Positions 36,100-47,146 of a stretch of 64,000 nt of DNA are shown here, in pieces. The notes beneath the pieces are model-generated. The model worked only from the letters and a program-made list of their open reading frames with translations. It did no database searches and was not told the origin of the DNA. Source of the DNA: Rhyacophila brunnea (Eukaryota; Arthropoda; Insecta; Trichoptera; Rhyacophilidae). The stretch's first letter is position 1; every line of letters starts with the position of its first letter. A program made the position numbers and the translations under genes. The stretch spans positions 124,001-188,000 of the forward strand of contig JAGYXB010001853.1 in the NCBI GenBank assembly GCA_022495005.1. Direction: 5' to 3'.

Positions 36100-36245
36100 A
36101 GCCTTATGTCTGTGTGGGTATTGGCTTCTTCCAACATCTCTCTCCACCTTTCCCTATCCAGTTCTGTACTGCAAGAATATCACTAGTAGCCCCCACCTAG
36201 ATAGCGACTTTCCACCCGACCCTTCTGCGTCATATTGGTTTGCTC
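36100..36245 (-). pseudogene. Decayed LINE reverse-transcriptase tail
   Basis: Minus-strand reading across about 36108-36165 gives DRERWREMLEEANTHTDIR, the 'DRxxWRxM' ending common to many LINE reverse transcriptases. The upstream part is frameshifted and has stops. Confidence 0.5.
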
Positions 36246-36337
36246 GACATTAGTACCATCATCAAATTATCAGAATATACGCCTTTAAATAGTTTTTATG
36301 TTATATAACTATGGGGAGGCCAACAACTTCAGGTCGT

Positions 36338-36509
36338 GTCAGCAAACGCTGTGGGATTGCACAAACGTGATAGTCAGTGAATTGCCTAGTTATCGCGTAG
36401 CACTTCATCTACGGTCAGCACATTTTGCAAGTGTGACATACGTCGGTGAGGGTCAAACACCCCAAGCCTTATCAGCGAAACGCTGCGAGGTTGCAGCAAT
36501 GCGACAGTC
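36338..36509. repeat. Degenerate direct duplication, spacing about 133 bp
   Basis: GTCAGCAAACGCTGTGGGATT at 36338 and ATCAGCGAAACGCTGCGAGG at 36471 begin similar 38-40-bp blocks ending in GA(T/C)AGTC; a second shared block (GTGTGACATAC / TTGTGACATAC) follows each. Confidence 0.55.
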
Positions 36510-37129
36510 GGCATCTTCCTCAATTGTGACATACACCAATAATAACATACCGCATTTTATTGAATATTCATTTCAGTAAATAGCGAATCACGATTGATGG
36601 AAAGGACACTCTATCAACACGCCTCGGACGGCGTAATATTGCGTAGGTACGTGTATTGTGCTTTATCGATGCACAACACAGGTCGCCCACTATACAAACC
36701 ACGCATCACAAATTATTGATTTCCAGCTGAAAACTAAACTAGTTAGTCAATGGAAATTTGGGGTCATTCATAATCGATGTCACACGATCTTAGGCATTTT
36801 AAATTCTCCTCACACCCCCGTCGTTTCACTCCGGCACAAAATCTTTTACGTCCCTGTCTAAATTACCGACCCCCCTGATTCATTAAAATACTACCTACCT
36901 CGTTAAAAATTATCAATTTCAGTATACCTACTCTCTCTTAGGGCGTAATGTCATGTAATATGGAGGTCCCCTTTCTCTCATTTTCCTTAAACTACATATG
37001 TTTACTTTTGTTATTTTTTCACTATAAATGTTAATAATATAATAAAGGAATAGCTTGAAAAATTAGTACCGATCTGACCGGCTATTATGTATACAATTTT
37101 GCCGCATCGGACAAGTAAATTAATAGTCA

Positions 37130-37335
37130 GTCATTAATGGCGACCGGGTCGATCCTGGAGGGTGGGAGAGGTACGAGAAACGAGGCAGCAGACATGACGT
37201 CGTCGCGTCATTCCGTTTTCTATTTCCGGCGACGCTCGGCAGGCGTCGCTTTCCCGACGTCTGGACGAAACTACTTTGGAAGTAAACAAAACTCAAAAGA
37301 GAGAGAGAGAGCGAGAGCGCGTTTATAAATGTGGA
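37130..37335. promoter_or_regulatory. CpG-rich patch with GA run and TATA-like motif
   Basis: About 200 bp is CpG-dense (CGTCGTCGCGTC, CCGGCGACG) followed by GAGAGAGAGAGAGCGAGAGCG and TTTATAAAT (37321-37329). This looks like an insect promoter (GAGA tract, TATA-like box), but no downstream exon could be recognised on either strand. It could instead be a CpG-rich MITE fragment. Confidence 0.25.
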
Positions 37336-37890
37336 ACGCGGAATGCACTTTGCGAACATTTTTATGGCCTCATTTCTTTTTTGTCGATCTGAAATAAAAC
37401 AGACAAAATGTGCTGTTTGTTAATGTAGGGAATTCCTTCAGTGTACCTCGCACATAAACAATTACTCCTATTTTATCTCTATCTTCTTATAAATATATTC
37501 TTAGATTGATTAAAACATAAACAAAAAAACACATGAATGACTTTCCGAATATTATTTGTAATGAATTTCTGAAATGACTAACCAAGCTTACTTTAAACGA
37601 TTGTTTTTTAAAACACATGTAGAAAACAGCGGTGTAAACTCGATACTAAGCGAATGTTTAGTGTTTACCACGACTCGAGACCATAATAATACTTACAAGG
37701 CAATTGCCACGATAGCGCGAGTAATGTAAGTAATGAAATCACAACGTGAAAAACTAGCGACACATACTATAAAAACCGTAACTAATATTTGTATGAACTA
37801 TCGCAATTAACATTCAAAAACAGGGAGTCTTGCAAGTAAGCTCACACCTCGAACGCCTGGGCAATAACAGCATTTTTATTTAGAATCTTT

Positions 37891-38307
37891 CGGTACTGTG
37901 ATGGCAAACGGTTATAACTGCTGTTTACACAATTTCACAGGAGAGCAAAAACAATGTTTTGAAATCAGTCTGACAAGAGTTAGTTTATAAGATATTTTGA
38001 AGTATTTTGAATCAAAACAAGCGGAATTAGCATCCCAACACAAACCTCGACTCATTTTTTTTTTTTTTTAAATGATGTTTGTTTATCTTGCACTAAGCTT
38101 AAGCACATATTTTTATCTTTTTGCCATTTTTTCACATTTGGTCAGATGCAGATATCTTTTAACGTTACTTTGTGACCAATAAAGTTACAGCTCTTATATT
38201 TTTCCACATCAAAGAATGTACCTACCTGCAATTTGGAACATAATGTGGAGGAAAACTAAAAAAGTGAAAAAAAACAGCAGTTATAACCGTCTGCCATCAT
38301 AGTACCG
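37891..38307. mobile_element. TIR element with CGGTACTGTGATGG ends
   Basis: About 35-bp inverted ends: CGGTACTGTGATGGCAAACG at left and (reversed right) CGGTACTATGATGGCAGACG, both followed by GTTATAACTGCTGTTT. 417 bp with no coding content. No matching 8-mers flank it, so it is old or of another class. Confidence 0.75.
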
Positions 38308-39883
38308 ATTTATATTCATAAAATAAGATTAATAATACTCTCCATACATATTATTATATCATATTAGTACACTGTACTATTTTGATACTAGCAGTTAAAT
38401 ATTATGTAGTTTATAATGATAACAACATATCTTGTTATCTTATCGGTTATGTTATCACTGTTATCAGGTTATCAGTGAGTGGAATGTACATATCATACCA
38501 ACGTTATCTGACACATGTAATAAATAGCATTATTTATTTTTAATACTTACTGATTTAAATCTCGCCAAGTCGTAAATAAACAATATATTATATATTTTGA
38601 TAACAAGCTGCAATATAACAAAATAACTGAAATGTTATTGCATTTATTGCGTACAAATTTTGTATAACATTATCATATTATTATTTATTACCAGTCAATG
38701 TTTAGTAACACCTGGCTATTTCTATTCATTAGAATTTATATTTTGGCAATGCTTATTTATTGATCATGGATAAAAATATATATATCATTCATTATCTATA
38801 CTAGGATTTCAGTGAAACAGCAATACCAATATAATATCACCCCATGGATTGAAATATTCTATTGACAGTAAAATGTAGATTATACTACTATTATGTTGGT
38901 TTTGCGTAGTCACATTTTCTCCCCAAACTCCTTCATGACTTATCATCACACTTTAAGACCAGTTTGATATCATAATATGGACGACTTCCAAGTTCTGATG
39001 TTTCTTTGTTTTATAAGTTACCTAACGTCTGTTTTCATTTTTATAACATAACGTCAATGATGCTTAAAACGAAGATAAAATATTAAAATTATGCTTAAAC
39101 CTCAATAATATACTTTAAGTATCGCACCCTTTTCGTCATTACTTCAATCACCGACGGCTGATGTGTCCGCTCACCAACTCTAGTCTTCATACTCTTGTTA
39201 CACAACCTCAAGAGTTCCGTCACCGTGCTCCAAAAGCGACCCATGCACTGCAGGTCTGGTATGGCGGGAGGCGCGAGAGTTGGCGATGGACCTAGGGAAG
39301 TGTGCTTGGCCTACGCCCAACGCTGGGGCATGATAGGGTGAAGGAAGGAATAGACCTCAAAGCAGTTACTGCCAGTTTGTAGACTTAGCGATATGTAGAT
39401 AGACATAGACGATCTCACTGGCGCTGACACTAAGCTCCATTTTATACACATGTAGGTACTAGGTACGTTAGACGTTGAAACTCATCTCATAACATCCAAA
39501 TACAAATACATTATTTTCTCATAAAATAATAATCACCACCAAGAATTGGCTAATCGCTAAATGATAATAAACTTTCTTCTGACTTCCTTCCTCTTCTTTT
39601 GGAGCAAAGCAGGAAGTCACTGGTTTTTAACTGCTCGCGGTTACTTATCTAAAATGGCCGCGATGCCGACATAATGCCACATGGCCGCGAGAAGAGATAG
39701 TTTTGTAAACTCGTTATCGGCCAATATGTTGATTATATTCTTTGGTTTGTTTGATGTTCGCTCACCGATTAGGTATCGCAAATGTTCAACGTTGTCTATC
39801 AGCTGTTTTACCTTTGTTTATTGATGCTTATCTTAGGTGTGGTGTACATGCATGTTCCCTATTTTACATTTTAGCTATTTCAC
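38308..39883. other. AT-rich region, nothing recognised except a possible LINE tail
   Basis: 38308-39230 has no recognisable feature. 39360-39883 likewise. Confidence 0.4.
39240..39350 (+). pseudogene. Possible LINE reverse-transcriptase tail
   Basis: Translation around 39260-39310 gives WREARELAMDLGK, similar to the 'W.EA..LA.DR..W' stretch of LINE C-termini, followed by stops. Short, so low confidence. Confidence 0.35.
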
Positions 39884-40805
39884 CATATACCTACCACAAA
39901 GAGGAGCTGACAGGGCTCTAGCTTGGTGGCCCGGGTTTAGGAGGGGCCCGGCGTGGTGGGTCAACCAATTAAGTGAGATAAAACAGACCTCAAATTTATT
40001 CTAATAGTAAAAAAAATAGCATGCGGCGCTCTTTCACTTAAAGAATATTAATATAAAAATATGTAGCTGTCGATGCAATTTGATGTGATATGGAATTATT
40101 AGCATATATTTTTTTTATAATTATGTTTAGTGTATTGTTTCCTTTCTAAATAAAAGTGGCTATTTATCCAATATGACGAAGGGTCGTATGTTACTTGGTT
40201 ACCACAAAATTGTCGCTATCAGTGCTCCATAATATGGTGCTTAATGCCGACAACTAAATAATTCAATATAATTTATTTAGACACGGAATGTCATACGCGG
40301 AATACCATTTTGGTAACACTACTGTAGAACATCACATTGACTTTAACCTTAGCGGTATGTAGGGGCATGGCCCCCACATCCTGAAGCGCCCCCCCTACCT
40401 ATCGCTAAGGATAAAGGGTAGTGTAACACTCCACAGTAGCGTTTTCCAAATGTTGTACGCGATAGAATTAATTTGTATATTTTTAGTGTTTTTTAAATAT
40501 TTTAATATGTCCATTTGAATTACGGAATTTTCGAATATCGATACACAAATAAAAATTGTGTAGTACAAATACATAATTTTAAATAATAATATTAGTGAAG
40601 GAAAATAGCGCCGCAGGCGACTTCTTTTACTATTAGAGAGAATTTGTGATGTGTATTTATATCACTTATCTGATCGACTCGCCACGTCGGGCCCTTCCTG
40701 AGGCCGGGCCTCCAGGCTAGAGCCCTGTCAGCCCCCACTTTGTGGGGGCCATCTGTAGGGGGGTTATCCTGGCATGGGGGCCCGCTTCAGGATGTGGGGG
40801 CCATG
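39884..40805 (+). mobile_element. Family K element, copy K1, split by K2
   Basis: Colinear with K3 (58917-59421): GCTGACAGGGCTCT, CCCGGGTTTAGGAGG, AAGTGAGATAAA, TTAACCTTAGCG, then after the nested copy GGGGGCCCGCTTCAGGAT and GTGGGGGCCATG. Without K2 and its TSD it is about 526 bp (K3 is 505). The left terminus has decayed and no TSD is visible. Confidence 0.8.
40366..40753 (-). mobile_element. Family K element, copy K2, nested in K1 in reverse
   Basis: Starts CATGGCCCCCACATCCTGAA (the K right end reversed) and ends CCCACTTTGTGGGGGCCATC; perfect 8-bp TSDs TGTAGGGG at 40358-40365 and 40754-40761. Internal deletions relative to K1/K3. Non-coding. Confidence 0.88.
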
Positions 40806-40947
40806 GTCACGTGGACTATAAATAATGAGATGAAATAATCAATCCGATAGTTACTAATCAGGTGCCTACGCTAAATCGCAATGAGGTAACATTAATAAGT
40901 CTCGACAGACACTTGTGATTTCTCTCGTCACCCATGTACATGTATAT

Positions 40948-41100
40948 GATAAACCGTATGAAATCATAGAGCTTTCAGGACTCGGTCATGTCTCTCCATT
41001 GTTACGGATGCCGCACGGATTCCGGCGACGTAGCAGACCCTCCTAACCATGCAGCGATCTACACGTTGCTCGGTTGACAAGACAAAAAGCGTGTGTACGA
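40948..41100. repeat. Left arm of a perfect 153-bp inverted repeat
   Basis: Identical, in reverse complement, to 41938-42090 with no mismatch by eye. Sequence blocks: GATAAACCGTATGAAATC, CATGTCTCTCCATTGTTACG, CGTAGCAGACCCTCCTAACC. A diverged part of the arm recurs near 55853-55900 (GCTGCATGGTTAG, CGTCGCCGGAATC). Its coding reading is not recognised. Confidence 0.9.
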
Positions 41101-41131
41101 GTGTATAGTGTATATTATGATTGATCAAATT

Positions 41132-41322
41132 TTTTTTTTTTGAATTATTAATAACCATGTCCTTGCTTTTTCGTACAAGGTGGTTGTTAGTAATTTTGAA
41201 CAATCACAAACGCCCAGGCTTTGAGAAAAACACATAAATATTGTGTGTCCTGACCGGGAATCGAACCCAGGAACTCTCGGGTCGAAGGCCAGCGCCTTAC
41301 CCACTGCACTACGAGAGCCGCC
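41132..41322 (-). mobile_element. tRNA-derived SINE, type 1, with 10-bp TSD
   Basis: Minus-strand head GGCGGCTCTCGTAGTGCAGT (box A region) and box B GGTTCGATTCC, body with CAAAGCCTGGG, A-rich 3' tail at 41132-41141. TSDs TGATCAAATT at 41122-41131 and 41323-41332. Related to 54185-54358. Lies in the spacer of the 153-bp inverted repeat. Confidence 0.88.
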
Positions 41323-41937
41323 TGATCAAATTATTGAATTATGATTGTGGTGTTATCATAATTTGAGAATGTACAGATAGATGGATGCCTACAGCATTTT
41401 GTGTCGGACTGGCTAGCCACGGATATTTCGTGTTGTGAATTTTATTATAAAAACCCAGAACAATGGCTTTGAATTCCATAAAAGTCGACTCCTTCATTCA
41501 GTCGCACGTGAAGCAAAAAACAGCTATCTCTGACATCACGCAAAAAAAACAACTCTTAGCTTTTTAGATCAAGTTATGAAATCAATTTATCGAGAGTCGG
41601 GCCAAGTCTCAGTCAGGTTTTTACCATATTATTATTTTGTTGTAAATATTTCAAACATTCTTTAATAATTTACGGAATTAAATTAAATTTGTAAAGACAA
41701 TTTTAAATCGGTATGTTTACCTTTCCTCGGTTCCTAGCTTAATCCCGTTTCCTATATAGTTTTAATGATACTTACTTTGCCTCAACAAGGATTTCTAGGC
41801 AAATTGAAGTGCTACTCACAGTAAAATCTGAACTTTAATCTTTTGATTAAAATAATGATTTGAAATCAATATCAAATTAAAAGTTCTTATCGAATCTAAT
41901 AGAATTGGATCATTTTAGCACGCTTTTTAGCGCCTCG

Positions 41938-42090
41938 TCGTACACACGCTTTTTGTCTTGTCAACCGAGCAACGTGTAGATCGCTGCATGGTTAGGAGGG
42001 TCTGCTACGTCGCCGGAATCCGTGCGGCATCCGTAACAATGGAGAGACATGACCGAGTCCTGAAAGCTCTATGATTTCATACGGTTTATC
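41938..42090. repeat. Right arm of the perfect 153-bp inverted repeat
   Basis: Exact reverse complement of 40948-41100; the spacer is 837 bp. Identity suggests a recent foldback element, gene conversion between arms, or an assembly artefact. Confidence 0.9.
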
Positions 42091-42130
42091 AATATACATT
42101 ATACACCAACATAGAATGATGGCGTAGACC

Positions 42131-42453
42131 CACAGAACAGATTAATAAATATAATTCCGATAGGCTATACCCTATTTTGACGCAGGGTTTTGAACGTGTG
42201 AGTGTCCCACGAAAATGAACCACACATTATAGACGTGCAATAGTGTGTGTTGCAACCTTCAAATACACCAATATTGAATGAGCACCAGTGCATAACCGAG
42301 AGCAGTTGTCAGAATGAATGACAAGCGTATTCTTAACACGTGTTTAAGTTTATCCCATATTCTTCCACACTCGAGATCGGTTGCCTGTTACTTACTCCAC
42401 ACCTGTTTTTGGTATTTGAGGTATTTCAGTTCCCATTATTTCTGAGTTCCCTG
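42131..42453 (-). mobile_element. Family C element, copy C5
   Basis: CACAGAACAGATTAATAAAT at left, TTTCTGAGTTCCCTG at right; TSDs CGTAGACC (42123-42130) and CGTACACC (42454-42461), 7 of 8. Near full-length. Confidence 0.92.
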
Positions 42454-44103
42454 CGTACACCGTGCATCGACATTATGTCTTTATAATATTAACAACTCTA
42501 ACTGAATTTTACGACTGCTTCTATCGTGTGCCTTATATGACGTATGCCATATCTCGTTAATTAGTCGCAGGAATAACCCTTTCCGTCTACAAACTTTTAT
42601 TGGGTACTATTCCACCGATCATTGCACTCAAATTACCAATTAAAATCCTAACACATTATACTTCAGTTAACACACTAATTCGATAATGGTTTCTCATTAT
42701 TGCATATAATAACTAATTCGTTTCACTCCACTCCACAATATATTATTAAACATGCCAGGCTTGACCTCCATTCCACCTTCGAAGTTTTCCCGTTTTCTTC
42801 ATGTGGAAAGAAACGTATAGTAATCTAGACATTTCACTGCAATCTAATATTATTTATTCTCTATTGTCATCATTATTAGTACCAGCATGAAAGTGAAACT
42901 GAATCGATTAGAAAACTGCGGTGGATTTGTGTTAAGCTTCTGACGTCATTTCTCTTCTCCGCTGCGAGCACGGCCGACATTTTGTTTTGTTTTTTTTTTC
43001 TCTTCTTTGTATCACATAGATACAAAACTATATTATTTTATTAGATTGTTTTATTTGTAGTAACGAGATCGGAAATACCAATCTTTGTGAGTAAAAGTTA
43101 ATGATGTTTTTGATTATGTTAGATCTATTTATGATCGTTACTCGATATAATAAAAAAATGATTCGAAACGTTCTAAATAATCTAAATGCTTTCATTTGAA
43201 TTAAGTAAGTATATGAATATTGCAATCTCATAATGTATTCATTTGCCAATATGTACGAGTATATTATTTGTGTCTAACATTATTTTTTCTTTATATAGAT
43301 TACATATTATTATGTAAGTAAGTTTTATGTAAATTTGAATCTTCTAATGAACTTCTAATTCATAACCGTCTTTACGGGCATCAACGTTGACGACTCAAGT
43401 AGAAAGCCGATACATTCACAACGATTGGTCCTTCTTTTTCCGCCCCTCCCGTTGTTGTCTATGGATGACCTGTCATTGTTATATAGAGTGCTCATACTGA
43501 CGCGTCTGTCGTGTTCACACAGGGAATGGTTTGATTTGAATAGATGAGTTACATGATAAATAATACAGTAGCATTAACACACCTTCAACAAATGTAATGC
43601 GTAGATCAATGCTACATATTTTTTGGAAATCTATATTAGGTAGGTACCACCGGTTTTTGTGTGAAGGACTAGTCTGACTTTAACAGGAATGTATATTATT
43701 TATAAATAACACTGATGGTTAATAGATATATTTGATTTAAGAATTTTTTATAATTCAATTTGAAACGAGAAAAGGCAAATCAATATGTCAAGCAATCTGG
43801 GATCTGGTTTTGACAGCTGAACAGTGGACCACTCGTTGCTTATGCAAAAAGTTATGCTCAGGCTTTATTAATCTAAAGATGGCGCTGGCATCAATCATTA
43901 AGTAAAAGGTCGAAAACATCCGCATCTGTATTTTAAGGCCCAAGGAGAAGCACTTATGGAAAAAAAATATCACAATTTTGCAACTGAGACATTATTATAT
44001 ACGTCTGGGTACCCAATGAGATGATACCTACATTATATCCGTATTTGTCTTTGGAATCGAAACCTACAAGTTGAAGGAACTGGCCATCAGAATACTGGAG
44101 GGT
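42454..44103. other. AT-rich region, nothing recognised
   Basis: Chance open frames only; no repeat ends seen. Confidence 0.4.
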
Positions 44104-44109
44104 TTTAAT

Positions 44110-44472
44110 GTGGGTTACATGTAAATTGTACGTAAAACATTTCACCGTAGCACAGTTCGCCGTGAGCTTTCTTACTGTAGTCTCCAATTATATTAGATTT
44201 TGGCAAAATTCATGAATTCAAGAATGAAAACGTAACCTAACCTAACCCAAAATAATCCAGTATATCGGCCGTTTTCAAAATTTATTTGCCGCTGGCTTCC
44301 TGCAAACCGACAAGAACCGTGTTTTATTTAGACATGAATTTTATGTCAATACTATACGACCCAAAGAGGTTGGACGGTCTTTAATATACGACTACTATAT
44401 TATATTTCTGATACAACATTTCACGGTGAAGTGTGATACGGCGAACTGCATACGTACAAATTTACGAACACG
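44110..44472 (+). mobile_element. Family D element, copy D2
   Basis: Left end GTGGGTTACATGTAAATTGT, then CACAGTTCGCCGTGAGC; right end CACGGTGAAGTGTGATACGG, CGAACTGCATACGTAC, ACGAACACG. Apparent 6-bp TSDs TTTAAT at 44104-44109 and 44473-44478. Core contains TAACCTAACCTAACCC (about 44231-44246), an insect telomere-like motif. Confidence 0.8.
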
Positions 44473-44579
44473 TTTAATACTTTGGACGCTGAAGACGTAC
44501 CTGGCGCGTAATGACCAGGCGGCCGATCGATGTAATTAACGTGCATTTTAAAGGTGGTAATTAAAAAATCATTATCTAG

Positions 44580-44880
44580 TCAGCAGGGTATGGCTGTTGT
44601 ATTGTTATACGATTAGCTTCTTCTAATGTGATCAGAAAAGAAACCAATATTGATAATGTGATAGATGTCACTAAGCAGATGAAATGGCAATAGGCTGGAC
44701 ATGTCGCTCGGCGAATGGACAACCGCTGGACAAATGCCGTCTTGCAGTGATACACAAGGGGCACTAAACGACCACAGTCCAGTGGCAGCGAAGAACTACT
44801 TGCCGAGAATAGTGTACTGAGCTATGGGGAGGCCTTCATCTAGCAGCCTTCACCTCGGCTGATGATAGTCATTTGATTTA
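44580..44880 (+). pseudogene. Decayed LINE reverse-transcriptase C-terminus
   Basis: Plus-strand reading: IDVTKQMKWQ, AGHVARRMDNRWTNAVLQ, RGTKRPQ, LSYGEAFI, with several stops; this is the typical C-terminal tail after the LINE RT thumb. Related fragments lie at 31085 and 15290. Confidence 0.7.
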
Positions 44881-45461
44881 CCACACTATCCATCGTTTTA
44901 GAAAAAGAATTATATGCTTATCGACTCGGCGTAACGTGACATTAAATGTGTAATAAGAAGTAATGTCATAAACCGTGAGCCATCAGTAAAATCAATATCC
45001 ATCACATTAGTGACAGCATACATATTATGATTAATGGAAAAAAAACATATACTTAATGGCATGATACGAATCTAAGACGATTAAGTAAGTTTTTTGCCTT
45101 ATTTTAAAACCGGTTTTGACTTAACTGTTTTTTGTTCCATTTGACTTCGCAAGATGATGACAGAATTCAAATGCATTCTATTGTCCTGCTTTTCTAAGAG
45201 CGTTCTTAGCTTCTCACTTTATTGCGCTGCTAATAAATTACTCCCGCCAGCGCTGTGTGCAGGGGGAGAGTGAATTCCACATTCACCTTTCATATTTTTA
45301 TGAACAGAGCTCATGGCCATGGCAATCGTGGGCAAGGAAGAAAATACTGATTATACAGTGGTCTCTCGAAATAAGTGTGTAATGTCGTTTTTATTGATAC
45401 CATTTAAAATGTTATCTGACTGATGCTCCCATCTCGTAGCACATTTTGAACCTTAGCCGGC

Positions 45462-45915
45462 TCGCACATCACAACTCGCCTTGTGTGCCTGACGTCCATA
45501 AATCAAATTTTCTGAGACCGCCGATGAATGTTGCATGCTACAACCTCGCACATCTGCCTAGCGGCAAACGTCAAACGCGAAAAAGTCTCTCGTCTGCCAT
45601 TTTTATTGTGTTGATTGTATGAACAAACGTCAAACGCGGTGACCAGCGATGAGCGAGCAATGACAGTGTAGACAGAGATAGAGACAGAAATGGCCGATGG
45701 CCGCGGGCTGTGCGCTTGCGCGGAGTCGACTTTTTTTAGATACAACATGCAGGCTGTAGCAGAATGCGACATGTTGCATGCAGGATCGTCGCAGCGTCGA
45801 GTTGCATCGGCCAATCTGCGAAGCTCCATTTGATAACGTTTGTTTCTTGGTTTACGATGACGTCACATCGACGAATTCGTCGTAAGACGCATGCGGCGAG
45901 TTCTGATGTGCGATC
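45462..45915. mobile_element. Possible CpG-rich TIR element
   Basis: CTCGCACATCACAACTCGCC (45466 on) and its reversed counterpart at about 45892-45911 (ATCGCACATCAGAACTCGCC) are inverted. Interior is CpG-rich with a direct repeat AACGTCAAACGCG. Outer boundaries and TSD are not clear. 44881-45461 holds nothing else recognised. Confidence 0.45.
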
Positions 45916-46684
45916 CCTCTTAAATGTTCAGTTAACAAAATCTGCCGAAATCGCCAGAACAACAACGAGTTCACCTCACGCGTACCGCAGTACATCGGTA
46001 ACCGCTTGACTTAATGAACGTTTTATATCATGCTCTGCATGCCTACGTACTTACGTCAAAACGTGCGCTCTTTGTTTTTATTTATTTTTTCTATGGATTT
46101 TCTATTAAATTATTATCTATCTCTGGTATTTACGTCTATTATCTGTGATCTGCTGGTTGGGTTCTGTCCAAAATATTATCCATGTATGGAATATCGCAAG
46201 TCATTTTAACGTACGCACACGTAGAAACTATTACAATTAATTGAAATTACCATGAATAATAATTAAAAATACTAATAAATTAGAGATAGTGATCATTCAA
46301 AATATTCTGCGGAAACTACTACTGAAACCAGAGACTAAATTTGTCGCCGTACCAGGATGTGACAGCACGTGACGTGATCATAATGTAATCGCAGCATTAC
46401 TCTAATTGGCTTTATTAATGCCATAATATGGAAACATACTATTAGAGATTTTTCTTTTTTACGATAATCTTGATTTTGACGACATTACATTATGGTGTAC
46501 CTTTTTAATTGGAATTTCTTATTGGTTGTGGTTTTTTTGCGAATATTGTAAATGCATGACGCCGTATGTTTAATTATTACTATTGTATGATTGTCTTAAG
46601 AAATAACCTTGTGGTGAAATTACCACTCAAATGCATAGTACATACCTATATCGGTAAAACTGATAGTATTTTATTTATAAAAAC

Positions 46685-46838
46685 TGTGTGTTTGTTTACA
46701 CGAAGAACGTACCATCACCATTTAACACACAACATGACACATTCTGGTGAAAAAACATTAAAATGTATGTGTACAAAAGCATAAGTACGCATCAGTATCT
46801 ATACTTGAAGCGCATAAAATTACGCATACTGATGAAAA
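46685..46838 (+). pseudogene. Decayed C2H2 zinc-finger fragment
   Basis: One frame reads HHHLTHNMTHSGEKTLKCMC, containing the His spacing and the HSGEK linker of C2H2 fingers; after a frameshift at about 46775 another frame reads LEAHKITHTDEN, a second finger end and linker. The fragment stops at the TSD of C6. No start, other fingers or intact frame; likely a dead copy of a multi-finger gene. 45916-46684 upstream shows nothing. Confidence 0.6.
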
Positions 46839-46846
46839 CAAAAACA

Positions 46847-47138
46847 CATGAAACAGATTAATAAATAGAATTCGGATACCCCAATAGGTACACTACATTT
46901 TGAAGCAGGGTTTGAATGTGTGAATATCCTACGAAAATGAATCACACATTATAGACATGCAATAGTGTGTGTTACAACCTTCAAATGAACCCATATTGAA
47001 TGAGCGTCACTGCATACATCGAGAGCAGTTGTCCAAGGACAGTTTTAGTTTATCCCATATTCTTCTACACTAGAGATCGGTTGCTTGTTACTCCACACCC
47101 ATTGGGTATTTCAGTTCCCATTAATTCTGTATTCCCTG
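46847..47138 (-). mobile_element. Family C element, copy C6
   Basis: Left CATGAAACAGATTAATAAAT, right TTCTGTATTCCCTG; TSDs CAAAAACA (46839-46846) and CAAAAACC (47139-47146), 7 of 8. Confidence 0.9.
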
Positions 47139-47146
47139 CAAAAACC

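Larger units (their letters stand above)
35427..37890. other. Mostly unassigned region with three small features
   Basis: Holds a LINE tail (36100-36245), a degenerate direct duplication (36338-36509), and a CpG-rich patch (37130-37335), listed separately. The remainder is AT-rich with nothing recognised. Confidence 0.4.

Noticed and set aside
41250..41322. Functional tRNA gene (box A and box B on minus strand)
   Set aside because: It is the head of a repeat with its own A-rich tail and TSD, has a related copy at 54185, and acceptor stem pairing is absent.
44231..44246. True interstitial telomere tract
   Set aside because: Only about three CCTAA units, and it recurs within another family D copy, so it is more simply part of the repeat.
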